64,000 nucleotides of DNA. It comes from an uncultured Prevotellaceae bacterium (GTDB taxonomy: Bacteria > Bacteroidota > Bacteroidia > Bacteroidales > Bacteroidaceae). Positions 16,353-24,009 of this stretch are shown here, in pieces. The notes beneath the pieces were generated by a model that made no database searches, was not told the origin of the DNA, and worked only from the letters and a program-made list of their open reading frames with translations. Location: NCBI GenBank assembly GCA_900320845.1, contig ONTS01000001.1:110138-174137 (forward strand). The letters run 5' to 3'. The first letter of the stretch is position 1. Each line of letters starts with the position of its first letter. The position numbers were made by a program, and so were the translations under genes.

Positions 16353-16458
16353 GATGTGTGGGGATGTATTAGAGGTTTGTTTATTGTCGGTGTTGAATGG
16401 TGAGAAGTGGGTGTGTTGCTTTGGCGACGCTGCATGTTTTTATGGTAATGGTGCCTGT

Positions 16459-17103
16459 TCAGCGAGTCGGTTGTTGCCCGTCGTCTTCGGGGAAGAGTCC
16501 GAAGAGTTCGGCATCGATGCTGTCTATGATGGACGCCAGGTCTTGCGGACGGTTCTGGAAGTCGAGGGTGTCAACGCCGACGGTGAGCACTCGTCCTTTA
16601 TATTTATTGTGTATGAAGTCTTCGTAACGCTCGTTGAGATTTTTTAGGTAGTCGAGCGGAATTGTCTGTTCGTAATCTCGTCCGCGTTGCTGGATGTTTG
16701 CCACGAGATGTGGTACCGAAGCACGCAGATATATCATAAGGTCGGGCAAGCGCATCACACTCATCATCGACTCAAAGAGCTCCATGTATGTCTCATAGTC
16801 GCGGTCGGTGAGATTGCCCATGGCGTAGTTGTTGGCTGTGAAGACGTAGACGCCTTCGTAGATGCTGCGGTCTTGTATGACGGTCTGGCTGCTATGGGCT
16901 ATGTTGAGCATGTCACGGAAGCGGTGGCGCAGAAAAAACACCTCCAAGTTGAACGACCATCGTGGTATGTCCTTGTAGTAATCGTCCAGATAGGGGTTAT
17001 CGTCTACGGCCTCAAACTGCGGCGTCCATCCATAGTGTCGGGCAAGTAGTGTGGTTAGTGTTGTCTTGCCGCTGCCGATATTGCCTGCTATTGCTATGTG
17101 CAT
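16459..17103 (-). CDS. deoxynucleoside kinase (dGK/dAK family), copy 2
   Basis: 214-residue paralogue of the next gene. P-loop GNIGSGKTT (7-15), FEAVDDNPYLDDYY, QDRSIYEGVYVF (DRS motif), lid RGRDYEQTIPLDYL and C-terminal LFGLFPEDDG. Lactobacilli carry comparable tandem kinases whose products pair as a heterodimer; whether these do is inference. An ATG 54 nt further upstream is rejected because it lies beyond the predicted promoter -7 box, and MHIAIAGNIG matches the start of copy 1. Confidence 0.9.
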   Translation of the reverse strand: MHIAIAGNIGSGKTTLTTLLARHYGWTPQFEAVDDNPYLDDYYKDIPRWSFNLEVFFLRHRFRDMLNIAHSSQTVIQDRSIYEGVYVFTANNYAMGNLTDRDYETYMELFESMMSVMRLPDLMIYLRASVPHLVANIQQRGRDYEQTIPLDYLKNLNERYEDFIHNKYKGRVLTVGVDTLDFQNRPQDLASIIDSIDAELFGLFPEDDGQQPTR

Positions 17104-17126
17104 GGGTGATAGATTGTCTGCTTTGG

Positions 17127-17158
17127 CAAAGGTAATGATTTCTGCTTTGTGCTGCAAA
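17127..17158 (-). promoter_or_regulatory. promoter of the deoxynucleoside kinase pair
   Basis: TACCTTTG (17127-17134) and TTTG (17155-17158) on the minus strand with a 20-bp spacer; the start is near 17120, about 17 nt before the ATG of copy 2. Confidence 0.7.
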
Positions 17159-17207
17159 CGTTAGCTTACATTTATAGGTGCTTTTTTTCTGCTATTTATA
17201 TGGTACA

Positions 17208-17240
17208 CAAAAAATAGCCCCCTTCCGTGATGGAAGGAGG
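17208..17240 (-). terminator. terminator of gdhA
   Basis: On the minus strand CCTCCTTCC, loop ATCAC, GGAAGGGGG, then CTATTTTTTG. It is a strong intrinsic terminator 34 bp after the gdhA stop. Confidence 0.85.
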
Positions 17241-17273
17241 CGTAGTGGTGAGTGGTCACACATTTATTATATA

Positions 17274-18617
17274 TTAAATGGTGCCCTGCTCGAGCATAGC
17301 GGTAGCCACTTTCATGAAGCCTGCAATGTTAGCACCCTTCACGTAGTCGATGCTGCCGTCAGCCTGTGTGCCGAACTTCACGCACTGCTCGTGTATGTTT
17401 TCCATGATCCAGTGCAGTTTGTCGTCTACTTCCTTACCGCTCCAGTTGAGGTGAGCAGCATTCTGAGTCATTTCCAGACCAGATGTGGCAACACCACCAG
17501 CGTTGACAGCCTTACCGGGAGCGAAGAGCATGCCGTTGTTCTGGAAGAAGTGGATAGCGCCGGGCTGGCAACCCATGTTAGACACTTCGCAGCAGCACCA
17601 GCAGCCGTTAGCTTTCAGTTCCTTAGCGTCGTCTTCGCTGAGCTCGTTCTGGAATGCGCAAGGCAGAGCGATGTCGCAAGGAATGCTCCACGCCTTCTTA
17701 CCAGCGGTGAACTGAGCCTTGCCGGGGAACTTGGTAGCCATGTCTTCCACCTTGTTGCGGTTAGAAGCACGCATGTCGAGCATATAGTCGATCATCTCGT
17801 CGGTGATGCCTTCGGGGATATGGCAAACGCCGTCGGGACCAGAAATAGCAACAACCTTTGCGCCGAGTTCTTTAGCCTTCTTGGCAGCGCCCCATGCTAC
17901 GTTACCGAAACCTGAGAGAGCGATGGTCTTGTCCTTAATATCCTTGCCAGCTTTGTGGAGGAGGTGCTCGGTGAAGTACAGAGCGCCGAAGCCAGTTGCT
18001 TCAGGACGGAGGATAGATCCACCCCAAGTCTCGCCCTTACCGGTGAGAACGCCAGTGTGATACTGACGAGCGAGCTTCTGATACATACCATTGAGGAAGC
18101 CGATTTCGCGACCACCTACGCCTACGTCGCCAGCGGGGATGTCCTGATCCGGGCCGATGCAGCGCCACAGCTCAAGCATGAAAGCCTGGCAGAAACGCAT
18201 GATTTCAGCGTCGCTCTTGCCTACGGGGTCGAAGTCAGAGCCACCTTTGCCACCGCCCATGGGCAGAGTGGTAAGAGCGTTCTTGAACATCTGCTCGAAA
18301 CCGAGGAACTTCAGCATAGAGGGAGTAACAGCCTTGTGGAAGCGGAGACCACCTTTGTACGGACCGATAGCGCTGTTGAACTGTACACGATAACCAAGAT
18401 TGGTCTGTACATCGCCATTGTCGTCAACCCAAGTTACACGGAAAGTGAAGATGCGGTCGGGCTCAACGATACGCTCGATAATCTTAGCTTTCTCGAATTC
18501 GGGATGCTGGTTGTACACTTCTTCTACTGATTCGAGCACTTCGCGAACGGCTTGCAGGTACTCGCTTTCACCTGGATGTTTCACTTCCAGATGCTGCATG
18601 ATTTTCTCAACGTTCAT
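17274..18617 (-). CDS. gdhA: glutamate dehydrogenase
   Basis: Hexameric enzyme that interconverts 2-oxoglutarate plus ammonia and glutamate; in Prevotella-type anaerobes it is a main ammonia-assimilation route. 447 residues, the usual length for the small hexameric type. Seen: VQFNSAIGPYKGGLRFH, LPMGGGKGGSDFDPVGKSD (catalytic Lys region), QDIPAGDVGVGGREIGFL, KTIALSGFGNVAWGAA (dinucleotide fold) and APGKAVNAGGVATSGLEM. The segment ANGCWCCCEVSNMGCQPGA has four Cys close together where E. coli-type enzymes have VAEGANMP. NAD or NADP use is not certain. Its predicted leader is unusually long (about 280 nt). Confidence 0.96.
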   Translation of the reverse strand: MNVEKIMQHLEVKHPGESEYLQAVREVLESVEEVYNQHPEFEKAKIIERIVEPDRIFTFRVTWVDDNGDVQTNLGYRVQFNSAIGPYKGGLRFHKAVTPSMLKFLGFEQMFKNALTTLPMGGGKGGSDFDPVGKSDAEIMRFCQAFMLELWRCIGPDQDIPAGDVGVGGREIGFLNGMYQKLARQYHTGVLTGKGETWGGSILRPEATGFGALYFTEHLLHKAGKDIKDKTIALSGFGNVAWGAAKKAKELGAKVVAISGPDGVCHIPEGITDEMIDYMLDMRASNRNKVEDMATKFPGKAQFTAGKKAWSIPCDIALPCAFQNELSEDDAKELKANGCWCCCEVSNMGCQPGAIHFFQNNGMLFAPGKAVNAGGVATSGLEMTQNAAHLNWSGKEVDDKLHWIMENIHEQCVKFGTQADGSIDYVKGANIAGFMKVATAMLEQGTI

Positions 18618-18902
18618 AATTTAATTGTTTAATAATTGAGGGTTGATAATAAATGATTATGAATAGTTTCTTGTTATTGTGTCCTTTTGTTGTTTGATTG
18701 TGTTTTGGGGCGCTGTGTTTTGCCGACATAAGCCGTGCAAGAGCACTGTCAAAATGTGGTGTGCCAGCCTGTCGGCCTGCCGTTTGGCGAGGGTTTAGGG
18801 GCTGCCCACTGAGACTTGGAGGGGAGCAAGCGGTGTTGTTACACCTCATGTGCGAATTGCTCAGGACGTTTTGTAGTACGGGTCATCTCCATAAGTGCAC
18901 TA
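18618..18902 (-). other. long untranslated leader of gdhA
   Basis: About 280 bases lie between the predicted gdhA promoter and the start codon. I see no convincing coding sequence and cannot match a known riboswitch by eye. GDH levels respond to nitrogen in related bacteria, so a leader RNA control is possible, but no structure is demonstrated here. Confidence 0.4.
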
Positions 18903-18933
18903 CAAAAGTATATACTATCAGCGAACCGACAAA
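18903..18933 (-). promoter_or_regulatory. promoter of gdhA
   Basis: TACTTTTG (18903-18910) and TTTG (18930-18933) on the minus strand with a 19-bp spacer, a full consensus match. No better match is seen closer to the gene. Confidence 0.6.
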
Positions 18934-19185
18934 GGATTTTGGCGTCTTTTTTACCAACGATATCTTATATATATTTTATGTGGCTGATGTTGTCTGTATA
19001 AACCTCTTTATCTTGCCGCTTTAAGTGCTGTATCTCTGTTGTATATGGGAACGCTTTTTCTTCGTAAGGATATCGTGAAAAGCGCGTTTTTATTGCATTT
19101 TTTTTGGCGTTTGGCGCTATTTTGCGCCCCTTTTTTGATTTATATCAAGAAAAACCGCCTCAATGGTGATTTTTCCATGTATATA

Positions 19186-19217
19186 TTTGTGTAAACGGCA
19201 TATACTCCTCACCTTTG
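19186..19217 (+). promoter_or_regulatory. promoter of the candidate small RNA
   Basis: TTTG (19186-19189), 20 bp, CACCTTTG (19210-19217; one mismatch to TAnnTTTG). The predicted start is near 19224. Confidence 0.5.
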
Positions 19218-19223
19218 CACTAG

Positions 19224-19288
19224 TGTTTTTCATAGTATTAGATTTAAGGTTAAATGAGAAGCGGAGCTTGTGAAAGTTCCGCTTTTTC
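19224..19288 (+). ncRNA. candidate small RNA with intrinsic terminator
   Basis: Between a promoter-like pair and a terminator hairpin (AAGCGGA...TCCGCTT at about 19259-19282, followed by TTTCTTTTTT) lies a short AT-rich transcript unit that includes CATAGTATTAGATTTAAGGTTAA. I recall similar leader sequences in other Bacteroidales but cannot check. No plausible reading frame is present. It could be a free small RNA or an attenuated leader. Confidence 0.45.
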
Positions 19289-19486
19289 TTTTTTCTGTCT
19301 GCTATGGCTATTCATTCGTTCTGCTTTTCGCTGTCAACACGTCGCGGTTTTCGTTGTCAAAAGTAGGCAGTGGTGCTATGCTCACCCCCTTGGTATGCCC
19401 ATCTTCTGCGGCAGTAAGCGGCTTTCAGTCTCTATCCGCTGCGGCTTGCAGACCTATGGTTGAAGCATAAATTTCGCATGTGCGTT

Positions 19487-19516
19487 TTTGTTACTCCTAT
19501 TTTATCAGTATATTTG
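19487..19516 (+). promoter_or_regulatory. promoter of the polyprenol glycosyltransferase gene
   Basis: TTTG (19487-19490), 18 bp, TATATTTG (19509-19516). It decides the start codon of the next gene: the open frame begins at 19488, inside this promoter, so the ATG at 19542 is used. Confidence 0.65.
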
Positions 19517-19541
19517 CCTACTCAAACAAATGCAAACTTGT

Positions 19542-20297
19542 ATGAATAATAGCGACAGCATCGTAATCATCCCCACTTACAACGAGAAGGAGAATATCGA
19601 GAAAATCATCCGTGCCGTTTTCGGCCTTGAAAAGTATTTCCACATACTCATCATCGACGACGGCAGTCCCGATGGTACGGCCGACATTGTCAAGCGGCTG
19701 ATGGCTGAGGAGTTTGGCGACAGGCTCTTCATCGTAGAGCGCAAGGGTAAGCTCGGACTGGGCACGGCGTACATAGCCGGTTTCCGTTGGGCTCTGGAAC
19801 GCGACTATCAGTATGTCTTTGAGATGGACGCCGACTTCTCTCACGACCCCAACGACCTGCCGCGCCTCTACAGTGCGTGCGCCGACGAGGGCTACGACCT
19901 CGCCATAGGCTCGCGTTACATCAGTGGAGTGAACGTCGTCAACTGGCCTATGGGACGCGTGTTGATGAGCTATTTCGCATCAAAGTATGTCCGCATGGTC
20001 ACCGGTTTCAAGATACACGACACCACGGCGGGCTTCAAGTGCTACCGTCGCCGCGTGCTCGAGACCATCGAGCTGGACAAGATACGCTTCAAGGGCTATG
20101 CCTTCCAGATAGAGATGAAGTTCACCACCAAGAAGATTGGCGGCCGCATCAAGGAGGTTCCCGTTGTGTTTGTCAACCGACGCGAGGGCACCAGCAAGAT
20201 GAGTGGCGGCATTTTCGGCGAAGCCTTTTTCGGCGTGATGCGACTCCGATGGGACGGATGGTTCCGCAAGTATCCTAAACTGCCGAAGGCTGAGTAG
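19542..20297 (+). CDS. family 2 glycosyltransferase, dolichol-phosphate mannosyltransferase-like
   Basis: 251 residues of GT-A fold. VIIPTYNEKENIEKII opens the chain, IIDDGSPDGTADIV holds the nucleotide-binding Asp pair, GLGTAYIAGFRWAL and VFEMDADFSHDPNDLPRL carry the metal-binding DxD, and AIGSRYISG, GFKCYRRRVLE and FVNRREGTSKM complete the DPM1 signature. It has no C-terminal membrane helices, so it is the short soluble type that makes a polyprenyl-phosphate sugar at the inner membrane. The next gene encodes a flippase-like membrane protein, which fits a lipid-linked sugar pathway; the sugar is unknown. Confidence 0.88.
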   Translation: MNNSDSIVIIPTYNEKENIEKIIRAVFGLEKYFHILIIDDGSPDGTADIVKRLMAEEFGDRLFIVERKGKLGLGTAYIAGFRWALERDYQYVFEMDADFSHDPNDLPRLYSACADEGYDLAIGSRYISGVNVVNWPMGRVLMSYFASKYVRMVTGFKIHDTTAGFKCYRRRVLETIELDKIRFKGYAFQIEMKFTTKKIGGRIKEVPVVFVNRREGTSKMSGGIFGEAFFGVMRLRWDGWFRKYPKLPKAE

Positions 20298-20451
20298 GCT
20301 ATGTTGCGGCATATTCCTGCCCAACCGATGCCTTTAGTATGATGACTCCTGCCGGTATGCATCATTCGTGGACAATAATGCCGCTGACATGATTACTCGT
20401 CGCTCCTCCTTCCATATTTAGTAACCCTCTCATTGGTATACAGCCAGTCCC

Positions 20452-21474
20452 ATGTCACTCACCTCACCCCTCCGTCACATCCTGCGCATCGCCTTTCCCC
20501 TGCTTCTTGCCGCAGCCATCCTCTACTGGATGTATCGCGGTATGGACTTCTTGCGCATGTGGACGTTCATGCAACGTGAGATGGACTGGACCTGGATGCT
20601 GCTCTCCCTGCCTTTCGGCGTGCTGGCACAGGCATTCCGTGCGCTGCGTTGGCGGCAGATGCTCGAGCCCATGGGGGAACGGTCGCGTACCCGGGTGCGC
20701 ATCAACAGTATCTTCCTCTCCTACGCCACCAGCCTCGTCGTGCCGCGCGTGGGCGAGTTTGTGCGCTGTGGCGTGCTCCGACGCTACGACAATGTCAACT
20801 ATGCCAAGGCTCTCGGCACCGTTGTCACCGAACGCGTCATCGACACGTTGCTCATAGCCGTGCTCTCGCTGACCGCCATACTGATACAGCTCCCTGTCTT
20901 CTCCGACTTCTTTTCGCGTACGGGTACCAACTTCGGGGGCATCGTCTCGCGCTTCACCACAGCCGGATGGCTCGTCACGGCAGGCTGTGCCATCGTGGCA
21001 GTGGTGTTCGTATGGTGGCTGTTGCGCCGCATGGCGGTGTACAACAAGGTGAAAGACACCCTGCGCAACCTCTGGAAAGGCATCATGTCGGTGCGCAGCG
21101 TGAAGAGCAAGGGGCTCTTCCTCGTGTTCACCCTCGCCATCTGGGCAAGCTATTTCCTCCACTACTATCTCACTTTTTTCTGCTTCGACTTCACGGAGAG
21201 TCTCGGATTGCAGTGTGCGTTGGTCAGTTTTGTCGTGGGTAGCATCGCCGTCATCGTGCCCACTCCCAACGGAGCTGGCCCCTGGCATTTTGCCGTGAAG
21301 ACCATGCTCATCCTCTACGGCGTCGCAGACGAGCGTGCCCTCTACTTCGTACTCATAGTACACACCGTGCAGACAGCCCTCGTCGTGCTGCTCGGCATCA
21401 TAGCCTGGGCCACCATGCCGGCAATGCGGACGGCGCCGATGGCTGAGAGAGAAGAAGAAAAGGTGGTCGTCTGA
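20452..21474 (+). CDS. flippase-like membrane protein (lysylphosphatidylglycerol synthase TM family)
   Basis: 340 residues, about seven or eight membrane helices (first at about 10-28, then LLSLPFGVLAQAFRAL, TLLIAVLSLTAILIQL, WLVTAGCAIVAVVFVWWLL, GLFLVFTLAIWASYFLHYYL, LQCALVSFVVGSIAVIVPTP and TVQTALVVLLGIIAWATM). It contains the family's R..RW, LVVPRVGEFVRCGVLRRY and PTPNGAGPWHFA motifs. Members are proposed to move lipids or lipid-linked sugars; direct evidence is thin. The lysyltransferase domain of MprF is absent. It follows the polyprenol glycosyltransferase gene by 154 bp. Confidence 0.85.
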   Translation: MSLTSPLRHILRIAFPLLLAAAILYWMYRGMDFLRMWTFMQREMDWTWMLLSLPFGVLAQAFRALRWRQMLEPMGERSRTRVRINSIFLSYATSLVVPRVGEFVRCGVLRRYDNVNYAKALGTVVTERVIDTLLIAVLSLTAILIQLPVFSDFFSRTGTNFGGIVSRFTTAGWLVTAGCAIVAVVFVWWLLRRMAVYNKVKDTLRNLWKGIMSVRSVKSKGLFLVFTLAIWASYFLHYYLTFFCFDFTESLGLQCALVSFVVGSIAVIVPTPNGAGPWHFAVKTMLILYGVADERALYFVLIVHTVQTALVVLLGIIAWATMPAMRTAPMAEREEEKVVV

Positions 21475-21707
21475 GCATACTAAGCAACAAGATATGGAAT
21501 ACTTCTCTAATCAAAATCGCAACGCCAACAGGTTGGCTACGCAGTCGGCGATGGAAGTTTCAGTCTCTACACCATTCATGAATAAGATAATACTGCACTA
21601 TAAATATTATTAACTTCAGGCGTTGAGGTCGAGGCGCTACAGGCAAGTGAGACACTTCTCTATCCTCATTGACTCCCTCACCTCTCACCTCTTTTAAACC
21701 ATTTACT

Positions 21708-23165
21708 ATGAGCGAAATTCGTAATCTGAACCCCGAGTGCATCTGGAAGAACTTCGACGCACTCACACAGGTGCCCCGTCCGTCGGGACATCTCGAGAAA
21801 GTACAGCAGTTCCTGCTCGACTTCGCCGCCCGCGTGGGTGTAGAAGCCTTCAAGGATGACGCTGAAAACATTGTCATGCGTAAGCCAGCCACACCAGGCA
21901 TGGAGAACCGCAAGGCTGTAGTGCTGCAAGCACACATGGACATGGTGCCCCAGAAGACACCCGACTCCAACCACAACTTCGAGACCGATCCTATCCAGAC
22001 CTACATCGACGGCGACTGGGTACGCGCCCGCAACACCACCCTCGGTGCCGACAACGGCATCGGCGTAGCTGCCATCATGGCTGTCATGGAAGCAAAAGAC
22101 ATCAAACACGGCCCTATCGAAGCCCTCATCACCGCCGACGAAGAAACAGGCATGTTCGGTGCCAACGCACTCAAGTCGGGAATCCTCCACGGCGACATCC
22201 TGCTCAACCTCGACAGCGAGACATGGGGCAAGTTTGTCATCGGTAGCGCAGGCGGAATAGACATCACCGCTACCCTCGACTATAAGGAAGAAGAGACCGA
22301 TCCCGAAGATGTGGCTCTCCACTTCACCCTCCAGGGACTGAAGGGCGGACACTCTGGACTTGAGATCAACGAAGGACGCGGCAACGCCAACAAACTCATG
22401 GCACGCTTCGTCTACGACGCCATACAAAACTGTGAGGCTCGTCTGGCTAGCTGGCAGGGCGGTAACATGCGCAATGCCATACCGTTCAAGGCTGAGACAG
22501 TGCTCACCATGCCCAAAGAAAACGTCGAGGCAGTACGCGAAATGATGGAAGCCTACAAGGCCGACTTCATCGACGAGTTCAAAGGCATCGAGGAAGGCAT
22601 CGAGTTCTTCGCCGAAGAGGTGCCCGCACCCAAGGCCATCGTGCCCGAAGAGATACAGGACAACCTCATCGGAGCCATCATCTCATGCCACAACGGCGTG
22701 CTCCGCATGATTCCTGCCTATCCGCATGTGGTAGAGACATCGTCCAACCTCGCCATCATCAACATCGCAGAAGGCAAGGCCAGCATCAAGATTCTGGCAC
22801 GCTCGGCACGTGAAGACATGAAGGAATACATCACCACCACGCTCACCGCAGGCTTCAACATGGCTGGCATGAAGGTGGAGACCAGCGGAAGCTACGTCGG
22901 ATGGGATCCCAACCCCGACAGCGAAGCACTCCATCTGCTGCTCAAGGTGTACAAAGACCTCTTCGACGAAGACGGAATCATTCAGGTAGACCACGCCGGA
23001 CTGGAGTGCTCCATCATCCTGAGCAAGTATCCCGGCATGGATGTGGTATCCCTCGGTCCCACCATGAAGTCACCGCACACCACCATTGAGCGCGCATACA
23101 TTCCCACCGTGGAACCCTTCTGGCAGCTGCTGAAGAAGACACTCGAAGTGATTCCCGTGAAGTAA
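21708..23165 (+). CDS. pepD: aminoacyl-histidine dipeptidase (cytosolic non-specific dipeptidase)
   Basis: Zinc dipeptidase of family M20C, 485 residues. Metal and catalytic sites: LQAHMDMVPQ (His76, Asp78), LGADNGIGVA (Asp115), ITADEETGMFGA (Glu145 general base, Glu146 metal) and a later His near the C-terminus (KSPHTTIERAYIPTVEPFW). The lid domain (about 205-390) includes LKGGHSGLEINEGRGNANKL. I start at the ATG at 21708 (MSEIRNLNPECIWKNFD); the codons upstream show no conservation. Peptide use suits an amino-acid-fermenting or proteolytic lifestyle. A hairpin terminator follows. Confidence 0.95.
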   Translation: MSEIRNLNPECIWKNFDALTQVPRPSGHLEKVQQFLLDFAARVGVEAFKDDAENIVMRKPATPGMENRKAVVLQAHMDMVPQKTPDSNHNFETDPIQTYIDGDWVRARNTTLGADNGIGVAAIMAVMEAKDIKHGPIEALITADEETGMFGANALKSGILHGDILLNLDSETWGKFVIGSAGGIDITATLDYKEEETDPEDVALHFTLQGLKGGHSGLEINEGRGNANKLMARFVYDAIQNCEARLASWQGGNMRNAIPFKAETVLTMPKENVEAVREMMEAYKADFIDEFKGIEEGIEFFAEEVPAPKAIVPEEIQDNLIGAIISCHNGVLRMIPAYPHVVETSSNLAIINIAEGKASIKILARSAREDMKEYITTTLTAGFNMAGMKVETSGSYVGWDPNPDSEALHLLLKVYKDLFDEDGIIQVDHAGLECSIILSKYPGMDVVSLGPTMKSPHTTIERAYIPTVEPFWQLLKKTLEVIPVK

Positions 23166-23206
23166 CAGCCTTCCCTCGGTGTTCACGTAGCGCCGTAGCA
23201 TAGCAA

Positions 23207-23243
23207 AGGGTGCACAGACATATCGTCCGTGCACCCTTCTTTT
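23207..23243 (+). terminator. terminator of pepD
   Basis: A 14-bp stem (AAGGGTGCACAGAC at 23207-23220 against 23226-23239, one mismatch) is followed by CTTTTC. Confidence 0.8.
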
Positions 23244-23317
23244 CGTCTCGGCGGGGTAGGGCAGTGCCCTATGTCGAGGCTCATTGTTGTGCAGGCTTTC
23301 GCCGTCACATGGTCAGC

Positions 23318-23755
23318 CTATCCCTCCGTGCGTGGCGGCGTGGAGCTATTCGGTTCCCACAGCTCCACCTTGGCACCCTCGGCGAGCGACTGGAAGATGG
23401 TGCCGTCGGCGCGTCGGTGCCCAGAGGGAACAAAGCGGCACACCACATCATCAATGTCGCGCCCCACTCGGAAATCCGTTGGCGTGTCGACATGCCTGCT
23501 CTTCACCGACAGGTGGAACCGTCCCAATCCGTCGATGACCACCGTCTCGCCGTTGAGCAGGCTGGCATGCACCTGCTCCACCAGCTCAAGGAGCAACCCG
23601 TGCACCTCGCCGCGCTTGAAGGTGGTGTTGCGCTCAATGCGCTCGGCAAGAACACTCAGGTCCGTGTCCTGTGTCTTGATACGTCTTGCAAACCACTTTC
23701 CGCTCCGTGCATCGGTGCTGAAAGCGTTGCGATACAGCTTGATGAAAATTGCCAT
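23318..23755 (-). CDS. HU-family DNA-binding protein
   Basis: 145 residues, the longer Bacteroidales HU-like type. It begins MAIFIKLYRNAFSTDARSGKWFARRIKTQDTDLSVLAERI, then GEVHGLLLELVEQVHASLLNGETVVIDGLGRFHLSV, the dimer and DNA-body signature of HU proteins (GLGRF), an arm region, and a C-terminal extension (GAKVELWEPNSSTPP). It probably bends or coats DNA. I choose the ATG at 23755; the open frame upstream runs through the promoter and a palindrome, so it is not coding. Confidence 0.82.
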   Translation of the reverse strand: MAIFIKLYRNAFSTDARSGKWFARRIKTQDTDLSVLAERIERNTTFKRGEVHGLLLELVEQVHASLLNGETVVIDGLGRFHLSVKSRHVDTPTDFRVGRDIDDVVCRFVPSGHRRADGTIFQSLAEGAKVELWEPNSSTPPRTEG

Positions 23756-23815
23756 AATGTTAGTTTTAGTGAGTAAGTAATAATGTTCAGCCGAAGGTCG
23801 TCCCCGTCGGCGGTG

Positions 23816-23847
23816 CAAAGATACAACGTTTTGCTCCCGATAACAAT
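23816..23847 (-). promoter_or_regulatory. promoter of the HU-family gene
   Basis: TATCTTTG (23816-23823) and ATTG (23844-23847; one mismatch to TTTG) on the minus strand with a 20-bp spacer. Palindrome B begins 11 bp further upstream. Confidence 0.55.
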
Positions 23848-23858
23848 ACTTTCGTAAT

Positions 23859-23899
23859 GTAAAATCACTGATTTTGATTACCAATATCACTGATTTTAC
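23859..23899. repeat. palindromic element B, TTGG-N3-CCAA family
   Basis: A 41-bp imperfect palindrome: arms of 19 bp (GTAAAATCACTGATTTTGA and CCAATATCACTGATTTTAC) with three mismatches around centre TTA. On the other strand it reads nearly the same as element D at 55960-56000, with arms AAAATCAGTGAT and core ATTGGTAATCAAAAT. It sits just upstream of the HU gene promoter. Confidence 0.75.
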
Positions 23900-24009
23900 T
23901 CTCTCATCGGGGCTCAATAGTTATCGACAGAAGAGATAAGGAGAATTACATCAAGCAAGAAGTGTGGTCTCATTGGGGTATGGCACTCCAATGTTCTTGT
24001 CGCTCGTGC

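Noticed and set aside
18607-18849. 80-codon frame upstream of and overlapping gdhA
   Set aside because: It lies in the untranslated leader, overlaps the gdhA start and shows no domain or composition that supports coding.
19254-19463. 70-codon frame after the candidate small RNA
   Set aside because: It begins inside the terminator hairpin and ends before a strong promoter; no coding signal.
20464-21363. Open frame opposite the flippase-like gene
   Set aside because: His/Glu-rich antisense frame with no recognisable start signals or domains.
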